A stretch of DNA of 59,626 nt, taken from Methylotenera_A sp031422335 (lineage in GTDB: Bacteria > Pseudomonadota > Gammaproteobacteria > Burkholderiales > Methylophilaceae). Position 1 is the stretch's first letter; every line of letters starts with the position of its first letter. The notes beneath the pieces are model-generated. The model searched no databases, was not told the DNA's origin, and was given only the letters and a program-made list of their open reading frames with translations. Of the stretch, positions 49,944 to 58,406 are shown one piece after another. A program made the translations under genes and the position numbers. The stretch lies in assembly GCA_031422335.1 (NCBI GenBank), contig JANOQW010000003.1, positions 1 through 59,626 on the forward strand. Reading direction: 5' to 3'.

Positions 49944-50639
49944 ATGATAAATTCAGATCAAGCAGAACTGAATAAATTCAGTGAGTTAGCGCACAAATGG
50001 TGGGATAAAACTAGTGAGTTTAAACCGCTACATGACATTAACCCCTTGCGTTTAAACTATATTGACCAAGCCGTGAATTTAAATGGCAAAACCGTGCTGG
50101 ATGTGGGTTGCGGCGGTGGCATTTTAAGTGAGTCAATGGCGCAAAAAGGTGCCAAAGTGACTGGCATCGATTTAGGCGAAAAAGCCTTAAAAGTCGCGCA
50201 ATTGCACAGTTTAGAAAGTAGCGTGGCCGTAGATTATCAGCTGGTTTCTGTTGAAGATTTGGCAGAAAAACAGCCTGCAAGCTTTGATGTTGTGACTTGC
50301 CTAGAGATGCTAGAACACGTACCTGATCCAGCAAGTGTAGTGGTTGCATGTGCTAAATTAGTGAAACCTGGCGGTCATGTATTTTTTTCTACAATAAACC
50401 GCAACCCAAAAGCGTATTTATTCGCAGTGATAGGCGCAGAATATGTATTAAATATGTTGCCGCGCGGCACGCACGATTATGCCAAGTTTATTAAACCGTC
50501 TGAATTAGCAAGTTGGATGCGGCCTGCAGGCTTGTTGTTACACAAGCAAATTGGCATGAGTTATAACCCAATCACCCAGCATTATTGGCTGGGTGGTGAT
50601 GTTTCGGTTAACTACATGATGCATACGTTGAAGCAATAG
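49944..50639 (+). CDS. ubiG: Ubiquinone biosynthesis O-methyltransferase UbiG
   Basis: UbiG carries out the two O-methylations of ubiquinone synthesis. SAM motif I is VLDVGCGGGILSESMA (about 49-64). The start region (FSELAHKWWDKTSEFKPLHD) is typical. The length is 231. It is followed immediately by gph, a conserved pair. Confidence 0.95.
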   Translation: MINSDQAELNKFSELAHKWWDKTSEFKPLHDINPLRLNYIDQAVNLNGKTVLDVGCGGGILSESMAQKGAKVTGIDLGEKALKVAQLHSLESSVAVDYQLVSVEDLAEKQPASFDVVTCLEMLEHVPDPASVVVACAKLVKPGGHVFFSTINRNPKAYLFAVIGAEYVLNMLPRGTHDYAKFIKPSELASWMRPAGLLLHKQIGMSYNPITQHYWLGGDVSVNYMMHTLKQ

Positions 50640-50640
50640 C

Positions 50641-51312
50641 TTGATAAGCACTAATTTGATCAGTACGGTACTTTTTGATCTGGACGGTACGCTTGTCGAT
50701 ACTGCGCCCGATTTAGCCCACGCGCTAAATTTACAACTGATTCAATATGGTAAAGCGCCTTTAGCTTATGAAAGTATCCGCCCGTTTGCCTCTCATGGTT
50801 CGCGCGGGCTTGTGGGTTTGGGCTTTGGTGTTACGCCCGCAGATAACAGTTTTATTGAAATGCGTGACGAATATTTAAGCATTTACGGCACGGTTTATAC
50901 GCGTAGCCCGGTGTTGCTGCCAGGTATTGCTGAATTATTGCAAGCTATTGAAAATAAAAAATTAACTTGGGGAATTGTCACCAACAAACCGCGCCGATTT
51001 ACTGTTGGCTTGATTGAAAGCATGCGCTTAAATTTAGAAAGCCGTGCTGCTTGCATAGTATGTGGTGATGACGTGCCGCAGCCTAAACCATCACCCGCCA
51101 CGCTGCAATTGGCTTGCAAGCAAGTAGGCGTGGCAGCCAAAAATTGTATGTATGTGGGCGATGCCGAGCGCGATATTATTGCAGGCAAAGCTGCTGCCAT
51201 GCATACGGTGGTGGCATTGTTTGGCTACATTGATGCGACTGATAAGCCCACAGAATGGGGCGCAGATGCGATGATTCAGCACCCAAATGACTTGCTAAAA
51301 ATGTTAGCTTAA
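50641..51312 (+). CDS. gph: Phosphoglycolate phosphatase (HAD family)
   Basis: A 223-residue HAD phosphatase: motif I FDLDGTLVDTAPD (about 12-24), motif II Thr in IVTNKP and motif III/IV GDAERDIIAGKAA. The start is a TTG at 50641 or at 50656; both lack a strong ribosome binding site, and coupling with ubiG (1-base gap) is likely. It is convergent with recR. Confidence 0.92.
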   Translation: MISTNLISTVLFDLDGTLVDTAPDLAHALNLQLIQYGKAPLAYESIRPFASHGSRGLVGLGFGVTPADNSFIEMRDEYLSIYGTVYTRSPVLLPGIAELLQAIENKKLTWGIVTNKPRRFTVGLIESMRLNLESRAACIVCGDDVPQPKPSPATLQLACKQVGVAAKNCMYVGDAERDIIAGKAAAMHTVVALFGYIDATDKPTEWGADAMIQHPNDLLKMLA

Positions 51313-51348
51313 TTTTGAAGTGGTCTGCGTCCAAGCAATGCCATTAAT

Positions 51349-51945
51349 CTAAAGCTGCTTACGGCCAAGCAGTGCCATCGAAAGCGTCCCGCTATCTACA
51401 TATTCAATTTCACCACCCATCGGCAAGCCTCGCGCAATGCGGCTCACAGACACGTTGCGGGTTTTGAGCAGCTCGCTAATGTAATGCGCGGTGGCTTCGC
51501 CTTCTACCGTGTAATTGGTGGCTAAAATCACCTCACTCACCACGCCATCCTGCGCACGTTTGATCAGTTTATCTAAATTAATTTCTTTTGGCCCAATGCC
51601 ATCTAATGGCGAAAGCCTACCCATCAATACAAAATACATGCCTTTGTAAGAATGGGTTTGCTCCATCATCATTAAATCAGTGGGCATTTCTACTACGCAT
51701 AGTTGGCTGGCTTCACGCGTTTCTGACGCACATAAGGGGCAAATCGGCGCCTCAGAAAAGTTGTTGCACAACGTGCAATGTCCCAATACTTGCAGCGCGT
51801 TTTGCATAGACAGTGCCAAGGCATTGGCACCTTTACGGTCGCGTTGAAGTAAATAATAGGCCATACGCAGCGCCGATTTTGGCCCCACACCAGGCAAGCA
51901 GCGCAGTGCATCAATGAACTGTTCTAAAGCGGGGGGATTTTTCAC
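51349..51945 (-). CDS. recR: Recombination protein RecR
   Basis: RecR works with RecO and RecF in loading RecA at gaps. It has a helix-hairpin-helix (CLPGVGPKSALRMAYYLLQ), a C4 zinc finger (CTLCNNFSEAPICPLC) and a Toprim domain. The length of 198 is normal. It is last in the dnaX-ybaB-recR operon, 12 bases after ybaB. Confidence 0.96.
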   Translation of the reverse strand: MKNPPALEQFIDALRCLPGVGPKSALRMAYYLLQRDRKGANALALSMQNALQVLGHCTLCNNFSEAPICPLCASETREASQLCVVEMPTDLMMMEQTHSYKGMYFVLMGRLSPLDGIGPKEINLDKLIKRAQDGVVSEVILATNYTVEGEATAHYISELLKTRNVSVSRIARGLPMGGEIEYVDSGTLSMALLGRKQL

Positions 51946-51957
51946 AAAAAAATAAAA

Positions 51958-52266
51958 CTAAAACGGCAACTTCATGCCTGCAGGCATCATGCCACTCATC
52001 CGCGCGTTACTTGTCACTTCGGCTTTGGCACGCGCGTCATTCAGCGCAATTAACAATAAATCTTCTAGCGTTTCGCGGTCATCCATCGCCACGTCGTCTA
52101 TCATCACGCGTTTAATGTGATTGTTGCAGGTCATGCTAATTTTAACCAAACCGTTGCTGGCACTGCCCTCTATAAGTGTTTCGGCCAGCTCTGCTTGCAC
52201 TTTTTGCATATTCGCCTGCATCATTTGGGCTTGCTTCATCATGTTGCCCATGCCGCCTTTCATCAT
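51958..52266 (-). CDS. Nucleoid-associated protein YbaB/EbfC
   Basis: A 102-residue YbaB/EbfC DNA-binding protein starting MMKGGMGNMMKQAQMMQANM, with the conserved C-terminal GMMPAGMKLPF. It lies between dnaX and recR as usual. AGGAGAAA precedes the ATG. Confidence 0.94.
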   Translation of the reverse strand: MMKGGMGNMMKQAQMMQANMQKVQAELAETLIEGSASNGLVKISMTCNNHIKRVMIDDVAMDDRETLEDLLLIALNDARAKAEVTSNARMSGMMPAGMKLPF

Positions 52267-52436
52267 ATTTTTCTCCTATTCATTATCGCTAAATTATTAT
52301 CACTAAGTAAAATTATAAAAACTTAAAGTTATAAATCAGGCAAGGCGGAATTATAAAAATGGAGTGCTGCATACTGGTTTGTATGTAAGCGAACATTTTT
52401 GTAATGACAACAAAGCATGATGACGAAGTTTATGTT

Positions 52437-54152
52437 TTAAATGGGTTTGATGCTATTGGGGATTATCGTCGCACCCAAATCATTCATTAGCGCTTTAACA
52501 AAGTCGTCGTTCATAATGGCGGCTTCGGCGCCCGATTGTATAACGGCTTTTTCATTCGCATTTTGTTTGGCCGGCGTCACAATTTCTTCCAGCGTATCAC
52601 TAGCCACTTCAATATTTAGCCGAATTTTTCTGCCAAAATATTCGTTAATCGCGCTGGCTAATTTATCTTGGTAACTGGCACTGACTAAATGCTTCTGTGC
52701 GCTGGCGACGCGCAAATTTAAGCTGTGTTCATCAAAACTCAGCAACTCACAATTTTGCGCTAAGGCGCGCGCCAAGCCAAGCTTCAAGTTTTGCTCAACT
52801 AATTTACGCCAATTACCATCAAAACTTGTCGAGGCCAAAGTGGATACTTCGAGAGGCTCATGGGTATTGGCTTCCAGAGCATCGTTAATGATATTTGCTT
52901 GCAAAATTTCGGCAGGGTTTTCTGGCACTTGTGTATCGGGTTGCGTTGCAGTTGGTGTGTTGGCTGCTTGTAGTGTTGGCGCTATTATATTTGACGGCAC
53001 TGCATTAGGCTCCGCGCTAGCCTTTGGCGCAGACACATTTTTTTTTGTTGGTGTAAACGTGCCCTTTTCGGCTGGCAGAAACGCCAGCATACGCAGTAGC
53101 GTCATGGTAAAACCTGCGTATTCGTCTGGCGCTAGGCCAATATCGCGTCTGCCTAATAGCGCAATTTGGTAATACAACTGCACTGTTTCGGCACTTAAAG
53201 TGTGCGCCAAATTGAGCAGCGCGGCGCGCTCGGGTAAGTCATCAGCAATACTTTGTGGCACTGTTTGCGCCATGGCAATTTGGTGCAGCAAGTTGGCCAA
53301 ATCGTTCAGCGCCGCTTCAAATGACAAGCTACGCGCTTCCATTTTCTTGGCGATTTCTACAACCACCTCGCCGTTATTGGCTTGCAGGGCAGCCAGTAAC
53401 TCATACAAATAACTTTGGTCAATCGCGCCCAACATACTGCGCACCTCGGCCTCATTTACGGTTTGGTTACCATAAGCAATTGCTTGGTCAGTTAGCGATA
53501 ACGCATCGCGCATACTACCAGCGGCGGCGCGTGCAATTAGGTGAATAGCAGCGGGCTCAAAACCAATATTTTCTTGGCCAAGCACGTTTTTTAAATGGTC
53601 TGAGATGGTAGGGCTGGCCATTTGCCGCAAATTAAACTGCAAACAACGGCTTAGCACCGTCACGGGCACTTTTTGGGGATCCGTAGTGCCTAGAATGAAT
53701 TTAATGTGCGCTGGAGGCTCCTCTAGCGTCTTTAGCAGCGCATTAAACGCCTCTTTAGTCAGTTGATGCACTTCATCCAGCATGAAAATTTTAAAACGGC
53801 CTTGCGTCGGTGCATAAGTGGCTTGCTCTAACAGCGTGCGCACATCGTCAATACCGCGCGTGGATGCCGCGTTAATCTCAATGTAATCAATGAACCTATC
53901 AGCATCAATACCTGTGCAGGCAGCACACACGCCGCAGGGCTTAGCGGTGATGCCAGTTTCGCAATTGAGTGACTTGGCTAAAATGCGGGCGAGGGTGGTT
54001 TTGCCAACGCCGCGCGTACCAGTAAATAGGTATGCATGGTGCAAGCGCTGCTGATCGAGCGCATTGGTGAGCGCACGCACTACGTGTTCTTGCCCGACTA
54101 GATTTTCGAAACTTTTTGGGCGATATTTGCGCGCGAGGACTTGATATGACAT
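52437..54152 (-). CDS. dnaX: DNA polymerase III tau subunit (probable tau/gamma slippage gene)
   Basis: DnaX is the clamp-loader ATPase and replisome organiser. It has Walker A GTRGVGKTTLARIL (about 45), zinc Cys residues (CGVCAAC), the DEVH Walker B box and the SRC arginine motif (VTVLSRCLQF). Domains I-III end near residue 365, and the tau-specific C-terminus runs to residue 571. At codons 369-372 a run of nine A (53038-53046 on the plus strand as T) is followed in the -1 frame by a TAG (53017-53019), which would give a 378-residue gamma-like protein. A copy of the 41-nt element encodes DALEANTHEPL near residue 430. Confidence 0.96.
   Translation of the reverse strand: MSYQVLARKYRPKSFENLVGQEHVVRALTNALDQQRLHHAYLFTGTRGVGKTTLARILAKSLNCETGITAKPCGVCAACTGIDADRFIDYIEINAASTRGIDDVRTLLEQATYAPTQGRFKIFMLDEVHQLTKEAFNALLKTLEEPPAHIKFILGTTDPQKVPVTVLSRCLQFNLRQMASPTISDHLKNVLGQENIGFEPAAIHLIARAAAGSMRDALSLTDQAIAYGNQTVNEAEVRSMLGAIDQSYLYELLAALQANNGEVVVEIAKKMEARSLSFEAALNDLANLLHQIAMAQTVPQSIADDLPERAALLNLAHTLSAETVQLYYQIALLGRRDIGLAPDEYAGFTMTLLRMLAFLPAEKGTFTPTKKNVSAPKASAEPNAVPSNIIAPTLQAANTPTATQPDTQVPENPAEILQANIINDALEANTHEPLEVSTLASTSFDGNWRKLVEQNLKLGLARALAQNCELLSFDEHSLNLRVASAQKHLVSASYQDKLASAINEYFGRKIRLNIEVASDTLEEIVTPAKQNANEKAVIQSGAEAAIMNDDFVKALMNDLGATIIPNSIKPI
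52843..52883 (-). repeat. 41-nt palindromic element, degraded copy inside dnaX
   Basis: The first ~30 positions of the consensus match with few changes on the minus strand; the right arm is lost (about 30 of 41 overall). It is translated as DALEANTHEPL in the tau-specific part. Confidence 0.5.
53038..53046 (-). promoter_or_regulatory. Nine-A slippery run in dnaX
   Basis: The coding strand reads ACA then nine A before TGTGTCTGCG. One extra A in the transcript, or a -1 ribosomal shift, leads through K-C-V-C-A-K-G to a TAG six codons later. Confidence 0.6.
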
Positions 54153-54232
54153 AGACTAAATTTTAGCTGAAAAACTTCTATTCGACTAAAACAAATTAGA
54201 CTTAAATTGTTTGCCTGTTAATATTGGTGAAA

Positions 54233-54311
54233 AATCAAAAAGAACAAGGCAGAGCGTCGCAGGCAGTACGTTTTTGTACGGCAAGACGCAATAACGCCGT
54301 TATTTTTGATT
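54233..54311. repeat. 79-bp imperfect inverted repeat between 4.5S RNA and dnaX
   Basis: The ends AATCAAAAA (54233-54241) and TTTTTGATT (54303-54311) are inverted copies, and the centre has GTAC-G-TTTTT-GTAC with flanking CGTC/GACG pairs. It has the look of dispersed intergenic elements in proteobacteria. It lies downstream of the 4.5S RNA and could act in its termination. Confidence 0.6.
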
Positions 54312-54320
54312 ATGAGATGA

Positions 54321-54418
54321 GGAGGCGAGCCTTGCCCCCGGCACTTGCTCAATAGTTGTGGCTGCTTGCTTCCGCATCTGACCAGATTGGCTACTTTACA
54401 ATGCGGAGAGGCCCGCCA
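54321..54418 (-). ncRNA. ffs: Signal recognition particle 4.5S RNA
   Basis: The minus strand holds the SRP RNA apical signature TGGTCAGATGCGGAAGCAAG followed by CAGCCA, matching the conserved GGUCAGGNCCGGAAGGAAGCAGCC element that binds Ffh. The ends pair as GGCGGGCCT with AGGCTCGCC (one G-U), and a ~97-nt hairpin is expected. A TAAAAT box lies about 7 bases upstream of the predicted 5' end. Its place upstream of dnaX-ybaB-recR is frequent in betaproteobacteria. The ends are approximate. Confidence 0.88.
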
Positions 54419-54480
54419 AGTAATATTTTACCTGAATTTGTGTTGTTTAAGATAGTTTGGCTTAAAAATATTAAACAAGA

Positions 54481-54521
54481 GATGCCCTAAGAGGCAATAT
54501 CCGTGCGGCCTGCAGGGCATT
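54481..54521 (+). repeat. 41-nt palindromic element, copy upstream of DUF779 end
   Basis: About 34 of 41 positions match. The loop has one change (AATATCCGTGC). It is intergenic between the 4.5S RNA promoter and the DUF779 stop. Confidence 0.72.
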
Positions 54522-54564
54522 GCTTTTTGTGCGGATATATATAATTATTATTTGTGAATGCTTG

Positions 54565-54993
54565 CTACTTTAAGCCAACACGCACCACAGCTGGCAAGCT
54601 AGCAAGTTCTTCATCTGAATATAATCTGCCGCTGGTGATAAACGCAAAGCCGGTGCCGCAATCCAACGAAAAAGATCCGCTAGAATTTGGCGTGGCATCT
54701 AAAATGGTATGCATATTCTCGGCAAAGGTAAAGTGGCTGTTGCCCATATAAAATGTGGCGTCTTGCCATTCGCCCAAAACAACATCTGATGTACTTGGGT
54801 TAAATTCATTAATTGGCATGCAAATTGGCCCGCTGCCTTCGCAACAGCCGCCAGATTGCAAAAAAGCAATTGGCCCAAATTCTGCCGTAAGCCTGTGAAT
54901 CAATGCCAGTGCGCTTGGTGTGGCAGATACACGCTGTGTTTTTGTGGGGTCGTTTATTGTGGCAGGGCGTTCTGCGGTTGCTGTATTCATCAT
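54565..54993 (-). CDS. DUF779 domain protein linked to aldehyde dehydrogenase
   Basis: A 142-residue protein of the DUF779 family. The Cys-rich FLQSGGCCEGSGPIC (about 49-63) and the central FYMGNSHFTFAE are family features as I recall. DUF779 genes commonly sit beside aldehyde dehydrogenases; the function is unknown, with a metal or thiol role plausible from the Cys cluster. GGAG lies 4 bases before the ATG. A strong terminator separates it from the upstream aldehyde dehydrogenase gene, so it is read through or transcribed separately. Confidence 0.85.
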   Translation of the reverse strand: MMNTATAERPATINDPTKTQRVSATPSALALIHRLTAEFGPIAFLQSGGCCEGSGPICMPINEFNPSTSDVVLGEWQDATFYMGNSHFTFAENMHTILDATPNSSGSFSLDCGTGFAFITSGRLYSDEELASLPAVVRVGLK

Positions 54994-55036
54994 AAAACTC
55001 CAAAATTAAATGACCAAACTTAACGGTGTTCAAAAG

Positions 55037-55064
55037 CAAAAAAGGGCGAGTCGCCTCGCCCTTT
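55037..55064 (-). terminator. Terminator between aldehyde dehydrogenase and DUF779 gene
   Basis: A 7-bp GC-rich stem GGGCGAG/CTCGCCC with a 4-base loop is followed by six T on the minus strand. Confidence 0.88.
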
Positions 55065-55092
55065 TATTGTACTAAAATTACAAGCTACTCAA

Positions 55093-56613
55093 CTAGAAGA
55101 AACCCAGTTTATTTGGGTTATAGCTCACTAGCAAGTTTTTAGTTTGTTGGTAATGGTTTAGCATCATTTTGTGATTTTCACGACCAATACCAGATTCTTT
55201 GTAACCACCAAACGCTGCGTGAGCAGGGTAAGCATGATAACAGTTTGTCCAAACACGACCCGCTTTAATGCCGCGACCCATACGGTAAGCCACTGTGCCG
55301 TTACGTGTCCAAACACCTGCGCCTAAGCCAAAAATGGTATCGTTGGCAATGGCTAGTGCGTCTGCTTCATCTTTAAAGGTCGTCACAGCAAGCACTGGGC
55401 CAAAAATCTCTTCTTGGAAAACGCGCATTTTGTTGTGGCCTTTGAGTAAGGTTGGCTCAACATAATAGCCCTCTGCTAAATCGCCTTTTAACACATTGCG
55501 GTTGCCGCCAATGAGTACTTCTGCACCTTCTTGTTTACCAATATCAATGTAGTTCATGATTTTGTTCATTTGATCTAACGACGCTTGTGCGCCCAGCATG
55601 GTGCTTGAATCGAGTGGGCTGCCTTGTTTAATGGCTTTTACACGCTCTAACACGCGGGCAATAAACTTGTCGTAAATAGATTCTTGAATAATGGCGCGTG
55701 ATGGGCAAGTACACACCTCACCTTGGTTAAACGCAAACAATACCAAGCCTTCAATCGCTTTATCAAAAAACGCGTCGTCTTCATCCATAATATCTGCAAA
55801 GAAGATGTTAGGTGATTTGCCACCTAATTCTAATGTGGCTGGAATCAAGTTGCTGGCTGCGGCTGTGGCAATGGCACGGCCAGTTGCAGTAGAGCCAGTA
55901 AAGCCAATTTTGGCGATACGTTTGCTATTCGCTAATGGTGCACCACATTCGCGGCCGTAACCATTCACAATATTGACTGTGCCTGGTGGTAATAAATCGC
56001 CAATCACTTCCATCATAATTAAAATAGAAATTGGCGTAAACTCTGCTGGTTTTAACACCACGCAGTTGCCTGCTGCCAAGGCTGGCGCTAGTTTCCAAGC
56101 TGCCATTAAAATAGGGAAGTTCCAAGGAATAATTTGACCAACCACGCCTAAAGGCTCTAAAAAGTGATAAGCAACGGTGTCGTTATCAATCTCGCTTAGT
56201 GAGCCTTCTTGCGCGCGAATTGCACCTGCAAAATAACGGAAATGATCAACGGTAAGTGGAATATCCGCATTCATGGTTTCACGAATTGGCTTGCCGTTAT
56301 CAATGGTATCTGCTGTGGCGATTAACTCTAAATTAGCCTCAATACGGTCAGCAATTTTAAGTAAAATGTTTGAGCGCTCTGTGGTTGAGGTTTTGCCCCA
56401 AGCGTCCGCAGCAGCGTGGGCGGCATCTAAAGCTAGCTCAATATCTTCTGCGCTAGAGCGTGCGGCTTGTGTAAAGTTTTTGCCAGTAATCGGTGAAACC
56501 ACATCAAAATATTGGCCTTTAACTGGCGCAACCCATTTGCCGCCAATGTAATTATCGTATTTGGCTTTAAACGGAATTTTTACGCCCATGCCTTTAAGTA
56601 AATCTAAACTCAT
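55093..56613 (-). CDS. NAD-dependent aldehyde dehydrogenase (ExaC/acetaldehyde type)
   Basis: A 506-residue aldehyde dehydrogenase. NAD-binding GFTGSTATG (about 233), the general-base Glu in LELGGKSPNIFF and the nucleophile Cys in FNQGEVCTCPSRAI (about 303) are present. The C-terminus YKESGIGRENHKMMLNHYQQ fits the ExaC/AldB subfamily that oxidises acetaldehyde or glycolaldehyde. AGAGGAG precedes the ATG. The partner DUF779 gene follows. In a methylotroph it may remove C2 aldehydes. Confidence 0.93.
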   Translation of the reverse strand: MSLDLLKGMGVKIPFKAKYDNYIGGKWVAPVKGQYFDVVSPITGKNFTQAARSSAEDIELALDAAHAAADAWGKTSTTERSNILLKIADRIEANLELIATADTIDNGKPIRETMNADIPLTVDHFRYFAGAIRAQEGSLSEIDNDTVAYHFLEPLGVVGQIIPWNFPILMAAWKLAPALAAGNCVVLKPAEFTPISILIMMEVIGDLLPPGTVNIVNGYGRECGAPLANSKRIAKIGFTGSTATGRAIATAAASNLIPATLELGGKSPNIFFADIMDEDDAFFDKAIEGLVLFAFNQGEVCTCPSRAIIQESIYDKFIARVLERVKAIKQGSPLDSSTMLGAQASLDQMNKIMNYIDIGKQEGAEVLIGGNRNVLKGDLAEGYYVEPTLLKGHNKMRVFQEEIFGPVLAVTTFKDEADALAIANDTIFGLGAGVWTRNGTVAYRMGRGIKAGRVWTNCYHAYPAHAAFGGYKESGIGRENHKMMLNHYQQTKNLLVSYNPNKLGFF

Positions 56614-56958
56614 ACTAACTCCTCTAGTTTTGCTTGTGTTGTTGTAGTAAATCTATTCGTAAAACCGCATTGCATTGTTGATTTTTCAATTGCCTTGTTT
56701 GCCCACTAACTATCGTTTTAAATCTGATCGTTAGTGGCTTAATTACTTGCATGCTCGGCATAAACAATAAACCTAAGCCCATGGTAAATCAAGCAAAAAT
56801 GTGTTTTTTTTATAAATAATTTTTATGTTAATTTGATTGTAAATTGATGCCAAATTAGGTGCATGCTCTAGCGCGCGGCAACGGCTTAGGCTATAGTTTG
56901 CTCTTAACTAAAAATAGCTGGTATAAAATATAATAATAAAGGGGAAATTTCAGTTTTT
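56614..56958. other. Divergent intergenic region (345 bp)
   Basis: This stretch separates the aldehyde dehydrogenase gene (minus) from the cyclase gene (plus). It is AT-rich, and TATAAT-like sequence (about 56923-56936) lies upstream of the cyclase. No small ORF, RNA or repeat is convincing. Confidence 0.5.
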
Positions 56959-58218
56959 ATGCTTGAAACCAAATCGTCAGCAAAGATTACCACTAGGGAA
57001 TTTTGGCATAGCATTAGTAACCCAACCGATTCCACTATAGGTAAAGCCATCCTCATGTTGTTGGTGTTTGCCGAAAGCTTGGTGTGTATCTTTTGGATAT
57101 ACACGCTATCTGGCTTAGGTGAAGGCTACGCGCTGATGGCGGCGGTGCCTTATGTCTATATCATTGTTTCTTATGTCAGTTTGCTGATATTTTACCGCAG
57201 TAAAAAGTTTGAATATTTTACCTTTACCCAGTTAGTCATGTTGCTAGTGATGCCGTTTTTTATGCAATGGGCGATTGGCGGTTACGAGGCATCTAGCGGC
57301 ATTGCCATTTGGGCTATTCTGTCACCAATTGGCGCGCTGATGATTTTAGGCACCAAGCCTTCTACACCATGGTTTATGCTATTTGCCATATTGGCAGGCT
57401 TGTCGTGGAAACTTAATTACATGTTTGCGGGCAATTCCTTGCCTATTCCATCGCATGTTAAAGATACGTTTTTTCTGATGAATATTATTGGCACTACCTG
57501 TATTTTGTATGCGGTGATGCGCTATTTTCAAAGCCAAAAAGAACGTACTTTGCTTGAGCTAAATTTAGAGCAAGCGCGCTCAGAAAAACTGTTGCTCAAC
57601 GTGTTACCCAAATCCATCGCCACGCGGCTAAAAGATAACGACATGCGCATTGCTGATAGCCACGAAAACGTGACGATTTTATTTGCCGATATTGTCGGCT
57701 TTACCAAAATGACCGCCAGCATGCCACCTGCCGAGTTGGTAGATTTATTAAGCCAATTGTTTTCGCGTTTTGATGCGCTGGCCGATAACCATGGTTTAGA
57801 GAAAATTAAAACCATAGGTGACGGCTATATGGTGGTGGGTGGCGCGCCAGTAGCGCGTGATGACCACGCCACGGTGATAGCGCAATTGGCCTTGGAAATG
57901 CAACAAGCACTGGCCGATTTTAATGCGCAAACAGGTAAGAAATTGCAAATGCGCATTGGCATTAGCAGTGGGCCAGTGGTGGCGGGCGTGATTGGTACCA
58001 GCAAATTTGCCTATGATATTTGGGGTGATGCGGTGAATATGGCTAGCCGTATGGAAAAAACCGCCTTTTCAGACAGCATTCAAGTCAGTGATGTGACATA
58101 TCAACTATTACAAGAAAGCGAACTGTTTAAGCAAAGCTATCGTTTAGAATCGCGCGGCCTTGTTGAAATTAAGGGCAAAGGCGAAGTGAACACTTATATT
58201 TTAAAAGCTAAAGCTTAG
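56959..58218 (+). CDS. Membrane-bound class III adenylate cyclase
   Basis: A 419-residue protein with about five or six membrane segments (about 30-195) and a C-terminal class III cyclase domain (about 225-400). Metal-binding Asp lie in LFADIVGFTK and IGDGYMVVGG. The substrate-choosing residues look like Lys in KIKTIGD and Asp in YDIWGDAVN, as in adenylate rather than guanylate cyclases. The catalytic Asn and Arg are in NMASR. It forms a single transcription unit with a GGGGAAAT site before the ATG. A sensory ligand for the membrane part is unknown. Confidence 0.9.
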   Translation: MLETKSSAKITTREFWHSISNPTDSTIGKAILMLLVFAESLVCIFWIYTLSGLGEGYALMAAVPYVYIIVSYVSLLIFYRSKKFEYFTFTQLVMLLVMPFFMQWAIGGYEASSGIAIWAILSPIGALMILGTKPSTPWFMLFAILAGLSWKLNYMFAGNSLPIPSHVKDTFFLMNIIGTTCILYAVMRYFQSQKERTLLELNLEQARSEKLLLNVLPKSIATRLKDNDMRIADSHENVTILFADIVGFTKMTASMPPAELVDLLSQLFSRFDALADNHGLEKIKTIGDGYMVVGGAPVARDDHATVIAQLALEMQQALADFNAQTGKKLQMRIGISSGPVVAGVIGTSKFAYDIWGDAVNMASRMEKTAFSDSIQVSDVTYQLLQESELFKQSYRLESRGLVEIKGKGEVNTYILKAKA

Positions 58219-58301
58219 TCATCATCACAAAAACCAATTTTGTTGATGCCGCCACATCGTATATAATCCGCCACTTGCAACGCGTGTAAGGCTTTGCAAA
58301 C

Positions 58302-58391
58302 GGAAGAGTGGATGAGCGGTTTAAGTCACCACCCTGGAAAGGTGGCACAGGGGTAACCTTGTCGCGAGTTCGAATCTCGCCTCTTCCGCCA
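58302..58391 (+). tRNA. tRNA-Ser(GGA)
   Basis: A 90-base class II tRNA with acceptor GGAAGAG/CTCTTCC, anticodon stem CCACC/GGTGG with loop CTGGAAA (anticodon GGA, 58336-58338), a long variable arm, T arm GCGAGTTCGAATCTCGC and encoded CCA. It reads UCC and UCU codons. TATAAT near 58262 is a possible -10. Confidence 0.96.
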
Positions 58392-58406
58392 ATGCGAGCT
58401 TTTCAG

